This document shows, piece by piece, positions 33,028 through 41,145 of a stretch of 64,000 nucleotides of DNA; the first letter of the stretch is position 1; every line of letters begins with the position of its first letter. Below the pieces are notes generated by a model. The model searched no databases, was not told where the DNA came from, and worked only from the letters and a program-made list of their open reading frames with translations. The position numbers and the translations under genes are program-made. The stretch covers positions 71,445 through 135,444 of the forward strand of contig NZ_JOGB01000008.1 of NCBI RefSeq assembly GCF_000719335.1, written 5' to 3'. The stretch comes from Streptomyces sp. NRRL S-87 (GTDB taxonomy: Bacteria; Actinomycetota; Actinomycetes; Streptomycetales; Streptomycetaceae).

Positions 33028-34854
33028 TCACCACGTTCTGCCGTACTGACCCCTCCACTCGGAGAGCGAGGTGAGGGCCTTCTGGGCGCGGGGGAGCTGT
33101 CCGCCAAAGGCGCCGGCGCGCAGGAGCGGCCAGGTGTCGGCGAGCTCCGTCTCGATGACGGCGGCGAGGCCGTTCCCCTCGTACCCCCAGGTGGAGTCGA
33201 GGAGGAACTCACCTGCCCAGGGGTTGGCGAAGGCAGGCTTGTCGGTGTCCATGGCGATCATGGAGGCCAGGAACTCGAACCGGGCACATGCCTCTCGGTA
33301 GGCGACGTCGCTGGGCTCGACGAGCCGGAAGGGCTCGCGCAGTGTGTCCTTCATCCAGTTGCTCTGGGGGTAGTGGAACTTGCCGCCCTCGGCCGGGTGC
33401 ATGTCGTGCATGCCGTCGGTGTTGAGGATCCGGACGGGGTTGAGGCACCAGGCCGGTCCGCGGCGGGGGTGTCCAGAGTGGGGGACGGTCCACTCCGGGC
33501 GGTAGAGAGCGGTGGCCAGCAGCTCCTCGCGGCGGCTGAGGACGGAGGCGATGCCGATCGTCCACGTGGCCAGGAGCGCCGGGACGTGGCGCAACTCCTC
33601 CAGGTACGAGCTGGATGTGCCCGGCGTGGTGTCGCGCAGGCGGACCAGACGTTCGACGGCGCGCTGCCATACGTGGTCGTGGGTGCCGTCGTCGTGGAAG
33701 ACCCCGTTGGCCAGCAGGTGCAGCAGGATGTCGCTGTCGGCCCGATAGCCGCGGACGTTGGAGCCGAAGGTGTCAGCCCACGCGGTGGGCGGGACGTACA
33801 CCGGCTTGTCCTCGGGCGTGCTGCGGTCGGCGATCTGTGTGACAGCCTGGTCGACGAGGTCGAACAGCTCGATACGGCGCAGGGGGTCGGGCAGAGCTCG
33901 CTTCAGCTGCACGACGGCGACGTCCCGGGTGATGGGGGTGGTGGTCAGGCGGTCGAGGGCTTCGACACGGCGTACGAGGTCCGCGAACAGCTCGTCCGCG
34001 CTCCTGCCATCGATCACCACCGCGTCGTGCTGGGCGGTGAGGGCCCGGGCGGCGTCGCTGAACCGGCCGTACTGCGACCAGAACAAGGGGTACCGGCGTG
34101 ACCGGGTTCCCTCGACGGCCCGGACGAGAGCCCTGTCCCAGTCGGCGGACCAGCCGCACACGATCAGCCCGTACTCGTCCAGCACCCGCTCCAGGAACTC
34201 CTGGAGCTCGTCCGGGTAGGTCTCCAACTCGTCGACGGTGTTGCGCTGCTCAAGGTCGGCGTAGTCGCCATGCAGCTTGATCACAGTGACCTGGCTGTGC
34301 GCGAGCGGCTTCATGCCTTTGATCTGCTCTGGGCGGCTCACCACTTGGGGCGAGATGCCGACCTCCTGCAGTGCCCGCTCGGTGAGCCGGTCGAAGTTGG
34401 TGGTGAGGATGACGCGAATGCTGCCGCGCTTGACCAGCTGGGCGATGGCCCGGTGCGCCGCAGTCGGGCCCTTGCTGTCGTCCTGGCCTTCCTCGGGTTC
34501 GAAGTACTCCGCGAGCATGGCCTGCCGGGAAGCGGGCTTCGGTGCTGCGGCGGCCAGCAACGCGGAGTAGCCCAGGGGCTCGTTGGTGTTGGCCTCCCAC
34601 CACTTCTCGGGGTCGGCCATGGCCTCGGCCCGGGCGTCGGGGTTGTCGGGGTCACGGACGGCGGCGACCTTCCCAACGATGTCCTGCACGACCCCCCAGC
34701 CGGTCTTCACTCCCGAGGCGATCGAGATGCCGGCCCCGAGCAGCAGCGCGTACACGCCCGGGCTCGAGTGCACGTTCAGCGCCATGGCCATCGGAGGCTC
34801 GATGAGACTCCCAGCCGGGATGGCGACCGGGCCGGTCGCGTCGTCGCTTGCCAC
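33028..34854 (-). CDS. SIR2-domain protein, probable antiviral NADase
   Basis: 608 residues. SIR2 motifs: 'LLGAGISIASGV' (39-49), 'VILTTNFDRLTERAL' (N153, D155), 'VIKLHGDYAD' (catalytic-type H195) and 'LIVCGWSADWDRAL'. No deacetylase zinc cysteines are seen, as expected for the NAD-degrading SIR2 group (DSR, ThsA, pAgo-linked systems). The C-terminal 320 residues are helical with no recognised sensor. It sits alone in a mobile element's cargo zone, consistent with a single-gene abortive-infection system. Activity is inferred. Confidence 0.8.
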   Translation of the reverse strand: MASDDATGPVAIPAGSLIEPPMAMALNVHSSPGVYALLLGAGISIASGVKTGWGVVQDIVGKVAAVRDPDNPDARAEAMADPEKWWEANTNEPLGYSALLAAAAPKPASRQAMLAEYFEPEEGQDDSKGPTAAHRAIAQLVKRGSIRVILTTNFDRLTERALQEVGISPQVVSRPEQIKGMKPLAHSQVTVIKLHGDYADLEQRNTVDELETYPDELQEFLERVLDEYGLIVCGWSADWDRALVRAVEGTRSRRYPLFWSQYGRFSDAARALTAQHDAVVIDGRSADELFADLVRRVEALDRLTTTPITRDVAVVQLKRALPDPLRRIELFDLVDQAVTQIADRSTPEDKPVYVPPTAWADTFGSNVRGYRADSDILLHLLANGVFHDDGTHDHVWQRAVERLVRLRDTTPGTSSSYLEELRHVPALLATWTIGIASVLSRREELLATALYRPEWTVPHSGHPRRGPAWCLNPVRILNTDGMHDMHPAEGGKFHYPQSNWMKDTLREPFRLVEPSDVAYREACARFEFLASMIAMDTDKPAFANPWAGEFLLDSTWGYEGNGLAAVIETELADTWPLLRAGAFGGQLPRAQKALTSLSEWRGQYGRTW

Positions 34855-34932
34855 CTATGCCTCCTCATGCCGATGACTCGCCCGGCGGACGAATAGCTCA
34901 TCAGCTCCGGCAGCAGGATACCGGATTAATCG

Positions 34933-35499
34933 TCACCATGACGAGAAGAAGGGATCCTCCTTCGGTGACGCGGTGGACCCTCGTTTCGTCGAATTGCTGG
35001 AACGGGATGCCCGAGTGCCGTCAGCGTCACTCCCGTCGGAGGGCGCCGGCAACGCTGGAGCCAGCACGATCCAGGCGGCCTTGGCGCCATGTTCCGTGAC
35101 GTGGAACCCCCACTGCCCCTGGGCCAGCTCGTTCACGATGCGCAGACCCCGGCCACGCTCGACGAGCAACCCGCCCGCCTCCTCGGCCGCTTCGGCGTCC
35201 GACGACGACGTGGCGCCGCGGTAGAGGCCCCCGGGAAGGAGCGGGTCCCTGTCATGGATCTCGCAGATGTACCGCCCGGCGGCCGAGCGGACGTGCACCT
35301 CGTAGGGGCCGTACGCGTGCTCGTGCGCGTTCGCCACGAGCTCCGAGACGGCCAGGACGCCGTCGCTGACGACGTCCCCGGACAGCCCCAGGCCCTTGAG
35401 GACACGTCGCAGGACCGCGCGGGCTTCGCCCGTCGGGTTGGGAGTGCGGTCGGTCCAGCGGTACACGAGGCCGAGAGCGGCGGATGGCGCGCTGATCAT
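34933..35499 (-). CDS. RsbW-like ATP-binding (HATPase_c) protein
   Basis: 188 residues. An N-box 'VSELVANAHEHAYG' and G-box 'GRGLRIVNELAQ' define the HATPase fold of Streptomyces anti-sigma/anti-anti-sigma switch kinases. AGGAGGT lies ten bases before the chosen ATG. The C-terminal tail is Ser/Pro-rich. Partner unknown; the protein may simply be one of the many orphan kinases in the genus. Confidence 0.8.
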   Translation of the reverse strand: MISAPSAALGLVYRWTDRTPNPTGEARAVLRRVLKGLGLSGDVVSDGVLAVSELVANAHEHAYGPYEVHVRSAAGRYICEIHDRDPLLPGGLYRGATSSSDAEAAEEAGGLLVERGRGLRIVNELAQGQWGFHVTEHGAKAAWIVLAPALPAPSDGSDADGTRASRSSNSTKRGSTASPKEDPFFSSW

Positions 35500-35707
35500 C
35501 GGGCGACGGACCTCCTGTGGGTGACAGCGATGGCCTCCCGGCGCTGCGACGTGGTCGCCGAAGTGCCGCCAGTACGCCGCTGAAGGCATACGGCCGCAGG
35601 AAGCAACTGGCTTCGGGTGCGCGGTCCCGGAAGGATCGTGGCTCAAGCACCGGCCACGAGGCCGGTCGCGAGTCACGCACTCAACGATGGATGCCGGTGT
35701 CCCTGAT

Positions 35708-35727
35708 GCTCATGGGCGTTTATGAGC
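35708..35727. promoter_or_regulatory. palindromic operator, copy 1
   Basis: GCTCATGGGCGTTTATGAGC, with 6-bp arms GCTCAT/ATGAGC and an 8-base spacer. Its reverse complement matches the site at 39597-39616 at 18 of 20 positions. It lies about 100 bases before the GTG of the nucleotidyltransferase gene. Confidence 0.7.
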
Positions 35728-35824
35728 GCAGGGGGCACGAGCGGGTGACAGGGCCCTCCAGCGAGACCGCCGACCCGCCGCCGGCCTTCGTCTCCGCCCC
35801 TCCGATCACTGGGAGTATGGGCGG

Positions 35825-36448
35825 GTGAGTGCTGACGTGTTGGGACGCTGGGTGCCGGATCGTCCCGAGGATGTGGCCAAGGTCTTCGCCAAGGCGGACT
35901 TCCCGTGGTGGATCGCTGGTGGCTACGCGATCGAACTCGCGGTCGGCCGCGAGCTGCGCGCCCACGGCGATCTCGATGTCCTCATCCTCCGGCGCGACCA
36001 GGCTCTGGTACGTGGCCTGCTGGCCGGCTGGGACCTGTACGTGGCGGACCCGCCCGGCCAGGGGGAGCTTCGGCCGTGGCGTCCTGGAGAGGCCCTACAG
36101 CCGCCGCTCCACGACATCTGGTGCCGCCGCACACCCAAGGCGCCCTGGTCTGTGCAGCTTATGCTGGACGAGGCCGAGGGCACCCAGTGGGTCTCGCGGC
36201 GCACCCCGAAGATCCGACTCCCCATCGACCGGCTCGGGCGCACGAGCGAGACGGGCATCCCGTATCTCGCGCCCGAGGTCCAGCTCTTCTACAAGGCGAA
36301 AGCGACCCGGGACAAGGACGAGACCGACTTCGAAGCGGTACTGCCGCTGCTCGACGCTCCGGCACGCGCCTGGCTGGCGGACGCGATCAAGGTGATCGCG
36401 CCCACCCACCACTGGCTCCGGCGGCTCCTGCCGGTCAGCCGAACGTGA
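35825..36448 (+). CDS. nucleotidyltransferase, lincosamide/aminoglycoside-type fold
   Basis: 207 residues. 'WWIAGGYAIELAVGR' then 'HGDLDVLILRRD' (D49, D51) is the G-G..D-x-D pattern of small nucleotidyltransferases related to LinA/ANT(2'')-type enzymes, which adenylylate hydroxyls of drugs or metabolites. 'PYLAPEVQLFYKAKATRDKDE' near the C-terminus fits the same group. Substrate unknown. The palindromic operator upstream links it to the biosynthetic operon at 39.6 kb. Possibly resistance or tailoring; this is inference. Start GTG. Confidence 0.75.
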   Translation: MSADVLGRWVPDRPEDVAKVFAKADFPWWIAGGYAIELAVGRELRAHGDLDVLILRRDQALVRGLLAGWDLYVADPPGQGELRPWRPGEALQPPLHDIWCRRTPKAPWSVQLMLDEAEGTQWVSRRTPKIRLPIDRLGRTSETGIPYLAPEVQLFYKAKATRDKDETDFEAVLPLLDAPARAWLADAIKVIAPTHHWLRRLLPVSRT

Positions 36449-36893
36449 GCAGCGGCACGTCGTAGAGGTCGGGGTTCCGGGGCCGGGTCATCGTGGGCGA
36501 CGTGACCTCCACGATCAGCAGTTCGCTGAGGAACTGGACCTTGGCGCTGAGGAGGTGGCTCGTCCTGCCGTCGGCCGACTGGGCCTTCAGGCCGGCGGAG
36601 ACGTGGATGTGCGGGAGTATCCCGCCGGTGGCCGGGTCGTGAGCGAGGGTGCCGGCGCCGAACGCCTCGACGTTGGTGACGTACGTCTTCGCCCAGACCG
36701 GTGCGTCCGGGTCGGCGAGCTTCTCGCAGGCACCCACGATCTCGGCCTCCGCGAAGGCCCCGATGAACGAGGGGATGTAGCCATGCCGTACGCCGTTGTC
36801 CCGGCAGAAGGTGGACAGCGCCTCGAAGAAGTCCTCCCCGTGGTCGAAGGTGACGCCGAAGGTACGGCCAACGGTCAGCTCGTGAGCACGCAT
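36435..36893 (-). CDS. PPC-domain (DUF296) protein
   Basis: 152 residues. 'GVTFDHGEDFFEALSTFCRD', 'GYIPSFIGAFAEAEI', 'ILPHIHVSAG' and 'LLIVEVTSP' match the PPC/DUF296 fold, which forms trimers and is found alone in bacteria as a putative DNA- or ligand-binding protein. It converges on the nucleotidyltransferase gene with a 14-base overlap and is followed upstream by the asparaginase gene 28 bases away on the same strand. Confidence 0.8.
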   Translation of the reverse strand: MRAHELTVGRTFGVTFDHGEDFFEALSTFCRDNGVRHGYIPSFIGAFAEAEIVGACEKLADPDAPVWAKTYVTNVEAFGAGTLAHDPATGGILPHIHVSAGLKAQSADGRTSHLLSAKVQFLSELLIVEVTSPTMTRPRNPDLYDVPLLTFG

Positions 36894-36920
36894 GTGCGGG
36901 TGTCTCCTGAAGAGGTGGGG

Positions 36921-37922
36921 TCAGCGGGCGAAGGCGGCGGTGAAGGTCTCTCGGACTGCGGCCCCGTCGGCGCCCTGGGCGAGCAGGGCCTGCAGCAGGA
37001 GCCGGGCCTGGTACGGGCCGAGGTCGCCGGCGCCGATGAGTCCTCGTCCGAGGAGGTCCTTCTCGGAGCCGGGGAAGCCGTACGTGTCGGACAGGACGGG
37101 GCCGTTGCCGATGCGGGAGGCGAGGACCACGGGGATGCGGGAGGCGAGCTTGGTGAGCCCTGCCACGAGACGCTCCGGGACGTGGCCCACGCCGAAGGCC
37201 GCGACCACGAGCCCGTCGCAGTTGCCGTCCCACAGGTCGAGCAGTGCACCGTCGTCGCCAAGGGTGACGACGTAGAGCCCGACACGCGCCTCCCGGTCGG
37301 GGGCGCCGACCAGCGGTCCACGGGGCAATAGGCCGCCCACCATCCGCACCCGGTTCTCCGCGACCCGCGCGATCGGTCCGGAAGACGGTGAGGTGAAGGC
37401 GGCGGGACTGGTGGTGTGGGACTTGCGGACGGTCCGGGCCGAGTGGATCTCGTCGCCGAGTACGACGAGGCAGCCGACGCCCCTGAGGCCGGGATCGGCG
37501 GCGGCCAGGACGGCGGCGTGGAGGTTGGCCGGGCCGTCGGCGCCGGGAAGGGTGGGATTGCGCATCGCGCCTGTGACGACGACCGGCTGGTCGTGGCCGT
37601 GGTAGAGGTCGAGGAGGAAGGCGGTCTCCTCGATGGTGTCGGTGCCCTGGGTGATGACGACGCCGTCGACGTCTCCGGTCTCCAGCTCCGCCGCGATCGC
37701 GGCCGACAGCGCGGTGAGGTCCTCGAATGTCAGGGAGGCTCCGGGCAGGCGCCGGAAGTCCCGCACCTTGAGGCCGATGCCGCTCGTGGCCAGGGCGGGA
37801 ACAGCGGCGAGGAGTTCGTGGGCCGAGAGCGCGGGTACGACGCCTCCGGTGGTGGGATCGGTGGTCATGGCGATCGTGCCGCCGAGGGAGAAGACCGCCA
37901 CGTTCCTGACCGACTCCGTCAT
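36921..37922 (-). CDS. type I/II L-asparaginase
   Basis: 333 residues. The catalytic threonines are visible: T16 in 'FSLGGTIAMT' and T94-D95 in 'ITQGTDTIEET'. 'GAMRNPTLPGADGPANL' and 'DEIHSARTVRKSHTTSPAAF' are also family hallmarks. It hydrolyses asparagine to aspartate and ammonia. No signal peptide, so cytoplasmic. AGGGGAA precedes the ATG. Probably co-transcribed with the PPC gene downstream. Presence next to a peptide pathway may be incidental. Confidence 0.9.
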   Translation of the reverse strand: MTESVRNVAVFSLGGTIAMTTDPTTGGVVPALSAHELLAAVPALATSGIGLKVRDFRRLPGASLTFEDLTALSAAIAAELETGDVDGVVITQGTDTIEETAFLLDLYHGHDQPVVVTGAMRNPTLPGADGPANLHAAVLAAADPGLRGVGCLVVLGDEIHSARTVRKSHTTSPAAFTSPSSGPIARVAENRVRMVGGLLPRGPLVGAPDREARVGLYVVTLGDDGALLDLWDGNCDGLVVAAFGVGHVPERLVAGLTKLASRIPVVLASRIGNGPVLSDTYGFPGSEKDLLGRGLIGAGDLGPYQARLLLQALLAQGADGAAVRETFTAAFAR

Positions 37923-37981
37923 TTCCCCTGCTCCCCTGTCCGGACGCCGCCGAGCGCGGCCTCGCGAGTGGTTCAGGCAGG

Positions 37982-39544
37982 CTATCGGGTCGGCGCCGTC
38001 CGGGTACGCGGAATGATCACCAGCTGTTCGGCCACGAACCGGCAGGCGGCCTCCAGCCCTTCGAGGCCGAGCAACCGGCTGCGCGGCCGGGCCAGCCGCT
38101 CGGTGCCGACGGCCGACAACTGTGCGCACCTGCGACCGAGCCAGGACGCATCGATGTTGAGATACTCCGCCGTTGCCGCGAGGCGTTGTCCGGCCTTCTC
38201 GGCCGCCGTGGCCGAGTGGTGGCTGACGTGGCCCGTCGCCTCGGCGAACGTCCGCAGGGCTCCCGGCCGCGCGGTGACCGCGAGATGGGACGCCCCCTCG
38301 GTCCGTACCCATGAGGCGATGACGGCTCGGCGCCCGTGAGACAGGGCGAAACCGTCGGTGTGCGCGAAGCCTCCGTCGTCCGTCACCCAGGTGCGGATAC
38401 CGAAGGACTCCATGAGCGCGATGGCGAGGAACATCAGAACGCGCTCGTACGCCGGCGAGGAGGCGACCGCCGTCTCGGGCACGCAGAACCCCCGGCCGCT
38501 GGTACCGCCTGGACGCCGGGGCCCCATTCGTTCGAGGTAGCGGTACTTGTGCCGGAAGAACAGCCAGGTGGCGGCCTCTTCACCACGCTGTTCCCTGGTC
38601 CAGAAGACGGGCGCGTCGCCCAGGTGGTCACGGTGACCCAGGATGTACCGAGCCGCGGTCTCCGAGCCGATCAGCATCGTGGAAACTTCGGTCAGGCCGT
38701 GGTCGGAGGCGAGCGGCGAGCCTGGGGAAGCGGTGAGCGAAGCCAACGAGGTGTGCAGGGCCTGGTCGTCGCCGAGCAGCGCCGCCTCGAATCCCGACAC
38801 CGCCCACAGGATGCCGTAAGTCAGGTCGTCCAGTTCGTACGCGGCCGGGACATCGACCGGGTCGGAGGCGGTGCCGCGTACGCCGCTCGGCCTGGCGTCG
38901 ACGACGAACTGCCGGACCGCCCCGTCCACCGTGCGGTTCGCGACGACGAGCGCGCGCATCGGCATGGTGCGCCAGGCGTCCAGCTCCGGGCGGGAGTCGA
39001 GTCTCAAGCTGTCCCCGAGGAAGGAGGCCGCTGAGAGGCTCAGCACGGGCAGCGCCGTCGTCGAGACGGACCGGCCGGCGGGTAACAGGAGCTGGCCTGG
39101 GCCTTCGGGCAGCGCCACGTACCCACGCGCTGCCGTGCCCGCCGTTCCTGGTCGGCTCGTGGCGTCCGGGGTGTGCGGATCGGCCGTGGGCAGGAGCCCG
39201 AGCAGCTCTTCCGGAATTCCCAATGCATCGGTCCACTGGACGAACTGCCGTCGGTCGCGGATCTGTTTGAGCCCGCGCTCGAGTCTGCTGACCTCGGCTT
39301 GGTCGATGCTGACCATCCGCGCCACGCCGGCCTGGGAGAGGCCCGTGTGCTTCCTGAACAGCTTGACGACGGTGCCGAGTTCCCATGCGGCCACGGCTCG
39401 CCGGACCGTCGGATCACGCCAGAAGGCCGGGTCGGCCCGCCGGGCCGCCGGCCCGCCCTGGCACGAGGCGCATCGTGTACCGGCGTTGAAGCGACTGAGA
39501 AGGGCACCGCAGCGCGTGCACCGCCGCTGTCCGCTGTCGACCAT
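37982..39544 (-). CDS. zinc-ribbon XRE-family regulator
   Basis: 520 residues. Cysteines 9/12/25/28 form a zinc ribbon. A helix-turn-helix follows at about 62-95 ('SQAGVARMVSIDQAEVSRLERG'-type, in parts). The remaining 400 residues form a large helical effector domain ('YLNIDASWLGRRCAQLS' near the end) without a named family. It is transcribed divergently from the peptide/PEP-mutase operon, and the 20-base palindrome at 39597-39616 sits between the two starts. It is the obvious candidate to bind that site. Confidence 0.75.
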   Translation of the reverse strand: MVDSGQRRCTRCGALLSRFNAGTRCASCQGGPAARRADPAFWRDPTVRRAVAAWELGTVVKLFRKHTGLSQAGVARMVSIDQAEVSRLERGLKQIRDRRQFVQWTDALGIPEELLGLLPTADPHTPDATSRPGTAGTAARGYVALPEGPGQLLLPAGRSVSTTALPVLSLSAASFLGDSLRLDSRPELDAWRTMPMRALVVANRTVDGAVRQFVVDARPSGVRGTASDPVDVPAAYELDDLTYGILWAVSGFEAALLGDDQALHTSLASLTASPGSPLASDHGLTEVSTMLIGSETAARYILGHRDHLGDAPVFWTREQRGEEAATWLFFRHKYRYLERMGPRRPGGTSGRGFCVPETAVASSPAYERVLMFLAIALMESFGIRTWVTDDGGFAHTDGFALSHGRRAVIASWVRTEGASHLAVTARPGALRTFAEATGHVSHHSATAAEKAGQRLAATAEYLNIDASWLGRRCAQLSAVGTERLARPRSRLLGLEGLEAACRFVAEQLVIIPRTRTAPTR

Positions 39545-39596
39545 GGTCGGCATTCTCCCTCGCTCTGCGACCACCCGGACACGTTCCGCTGGTGGG

Positions 39597-39616
39597 GCTC
39601 ATAAACACTCATGAGC
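39597..39616. promoter_or_regulatory. palindromic operator, copy 2
   Basis: GCTCATAAACACTCATGAGC, with 6-bp arms GCTCAT/ATGAGC. It lies 53 bases upstream of the XRE regulator's start and 85 bases before the GTG of the first operon gene. The reverse-complemented copy near 35.7 kb differs at only two spacer bases. Confidence 0.75.
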
Positions 39617-39700
39617 GTGGGCCTTCGTGGCGGCCATTGTGGTGGAGCACCACCGACCGGAGCCGCGTGCCGCGACTCCCCGGACGTGAGGATCCGACCT

Positions 39701-40462
39701 GTGACCTCCTTGACCCTGCCGCCCCGGCCCCCCGATTCTCCGCCGCTGGCCCAGGCCTGGCAGACGCTGGCGGACGGGCTGCTGACCCAGCGGCTCCATC
39801 TCCATCTCGACGAATGGCGGGCTGCCGTCGCCGAGGAGAAGGCGCTGCCCGACTTGCCGGGCGCCGATGTCTCCGTGCTGGCCCAGCGCCCGTCTCCGCT
39901 GCCGACAGGCGACGGGTTCGCGATGGCGCTGCTGGCGGACGCCGGGCTCGGCTTCTGGTGGGATCTGCCCCAGCGGCACGGAGCGGAGTCGCGGAACCGG
40001 CGCGGGGCACTTCGCCGCGCCGCCGACACCGCAGCTCAGAGCATCCTCGCGGAGCAGTCCGGGGCGGCCTGGTCCGACGCCGTGACCGCCGTCAGCGCCG
40101 CCGCCACGTGGTGGGTGGGCTTCTTCGCGGTCATCCGCCACCGCGGGGTGCACCACATCACGCTGGAGCCGCACCCGGACCCGCTCCACGAGCAGGCCCT
40201 GGGCACCGCGGTGAGCATCGTGGCCCACGGCATGGCCACGCGGGTGCTGGAGGCGGCGCTGCGTAACTCCGACGACGACCCGGCCCTCCGCGCCGCGTAC
40301 TGCCGGGCCGTCGAGGCCGGCGTCTGCGCCGAGCCCGAGCTACCTCGCCTCATCGACGAGTTGGCGGAGCTCCGGCTCGTGGACCTGGTGTCCACCACGG
40401 CCCGCTGGCGGGGCCGCTTCACCAAGTACGCCGGCGGCACGGGAGCGGGGCAGGTCGAATGA
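39701..40462 (+). CDS. hypothetical protein, first gene of biosynthetic operon
   Basis: 253 residues, no family recognised. A helical N-terminus ('PPLAQAWQTLADGLLTQRLHLHLDEW') and a hydrophobic Trp-containing segment ('AATWWVGFFAVIRHRGVHHI') that could be buried rather than membrane-spanning. The chosen GTG has GAGGATCC upstream. An ATG at 39611 is possible but lies inside the operator. The stop overlaps the kinase-like start (ATGA). Being first, it may define regulation or stability of the complex; unknown. Confidence 0.6.
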   Translation: MTSLTLPPRPPDSPPLAQAWQTLADGLLTQRLHLHLDEWRAAVAEEKALPDLPGADVSVLAQRPSPLPTGDGFAMALLADAGLGFWWDLPQRHGAESRNRRGALRRAADTAAQSILAEQSGAAWSDAVTAVSAAATWWVGFFAVIRHRGVHHITLEPHPDPLHEQALGTAVSIVAHGMATRVLEAALRNSDDDPALRAAYCRAVEAGVCAEPELPRLIDELAELRLVDLVSTTARWRGRFTKYAGGTGAGQVE

Positions 40463-41145
40463 ACCACCGCTATCCGTTCATCGTCATCGAGGGGCTCGAC
40501 GGCACCGGCAAGACGACGCTGCGTAAGGGCCTGTTCCGGCTCTGGGAGGGGCTGTACGGCGTCACCCCGCTGTGCATGCTCACCACCAACTTCCTCGCCG
40601 CCGACCAGGCCGCCGCAATCGTCACCGGCAAGTACCAGCCGAACGCCGGGAACCGTGACGCCTACCTGTCCGCGATCGCGGCGGACAAGCGGGCCACGCT
40701 GGATCGCCTCGTGCTCCCCCAGCGGCCGGCCCGGCCCGTGATCGCGGATCGCTGGCTCCTCAGTGAGCTGGCGTTCTTCGCGGTGAAGCACGGCATGAGG
40801 GTGTCGGAGACGTACGAGGTGCTGGCCGCGCAGCTCACCGTGGCCCCGGATCTCACGTTCGTCCTGGACCTGGAGACCGACGCCTCGATGAGCCGGGCGC
40901 AGGCCCGCCAGGGTGACGCGGTCCGGGCCGACTGGGACGTGCACGACGTCCAGAGCCGGGTTCGCGAGACCTACGAGGCCGTGGTCTCGAAGCCCGACGA
41001 GTTCCAGCTCCTCGGCGACGTGGTCCGCCTGGACGCCCGCCGACCCCGGTCCGAGGTGCTGCTCGCCGCCTGGGACGTACTGCGTGAACGGCAGCTGGTG
41101 CCGCCGGTCGCCGCCCGCACGGAAGGAGGAGAGACCCATGGCTGA
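40459..41145 (+). CDS. thymidylate-kinase-like NMP kinase
   Basis: 228 residues. Walker A 'GLDGTGKTT' (12-20), 'PVIADRWLLSELAFF' (DRW/DRY-type base-binding motif) and 'LTFVLDLETDASMSRAQAR' (LID-region Arg) match the dTMP kinase fold. It lacks the usual 'DRYxxSxxAYQ' wording, so the substrate may not be dTMP. Its place beside a nucleotidyltransferase and a Nudix protein suggests handling a nucleotide-linked pathway intermediate; this is inference. Overlaps the next gene by 8 bases. Confidence 0.75.
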   Translation: MNHRYPFIVIEGLDGTGKTTLRKGLFRLWEGLYGVTPLCMLTTNFLAADQAAAIVTGKYQPNAGNRDAYLSAIAADKRATLDRLVLPQRPARPVIADRWLLSELAFFAVKHGMRVSETYEVLAAQLTVAPDLTFVLDLETDASMSRAQARQGDAVRADWDVHDVQSRVRETYEAVVSKPDEFQLLGDVVRLDARRPRSEVLLAAWDVLRERQLVPPVAARTEGGETHG

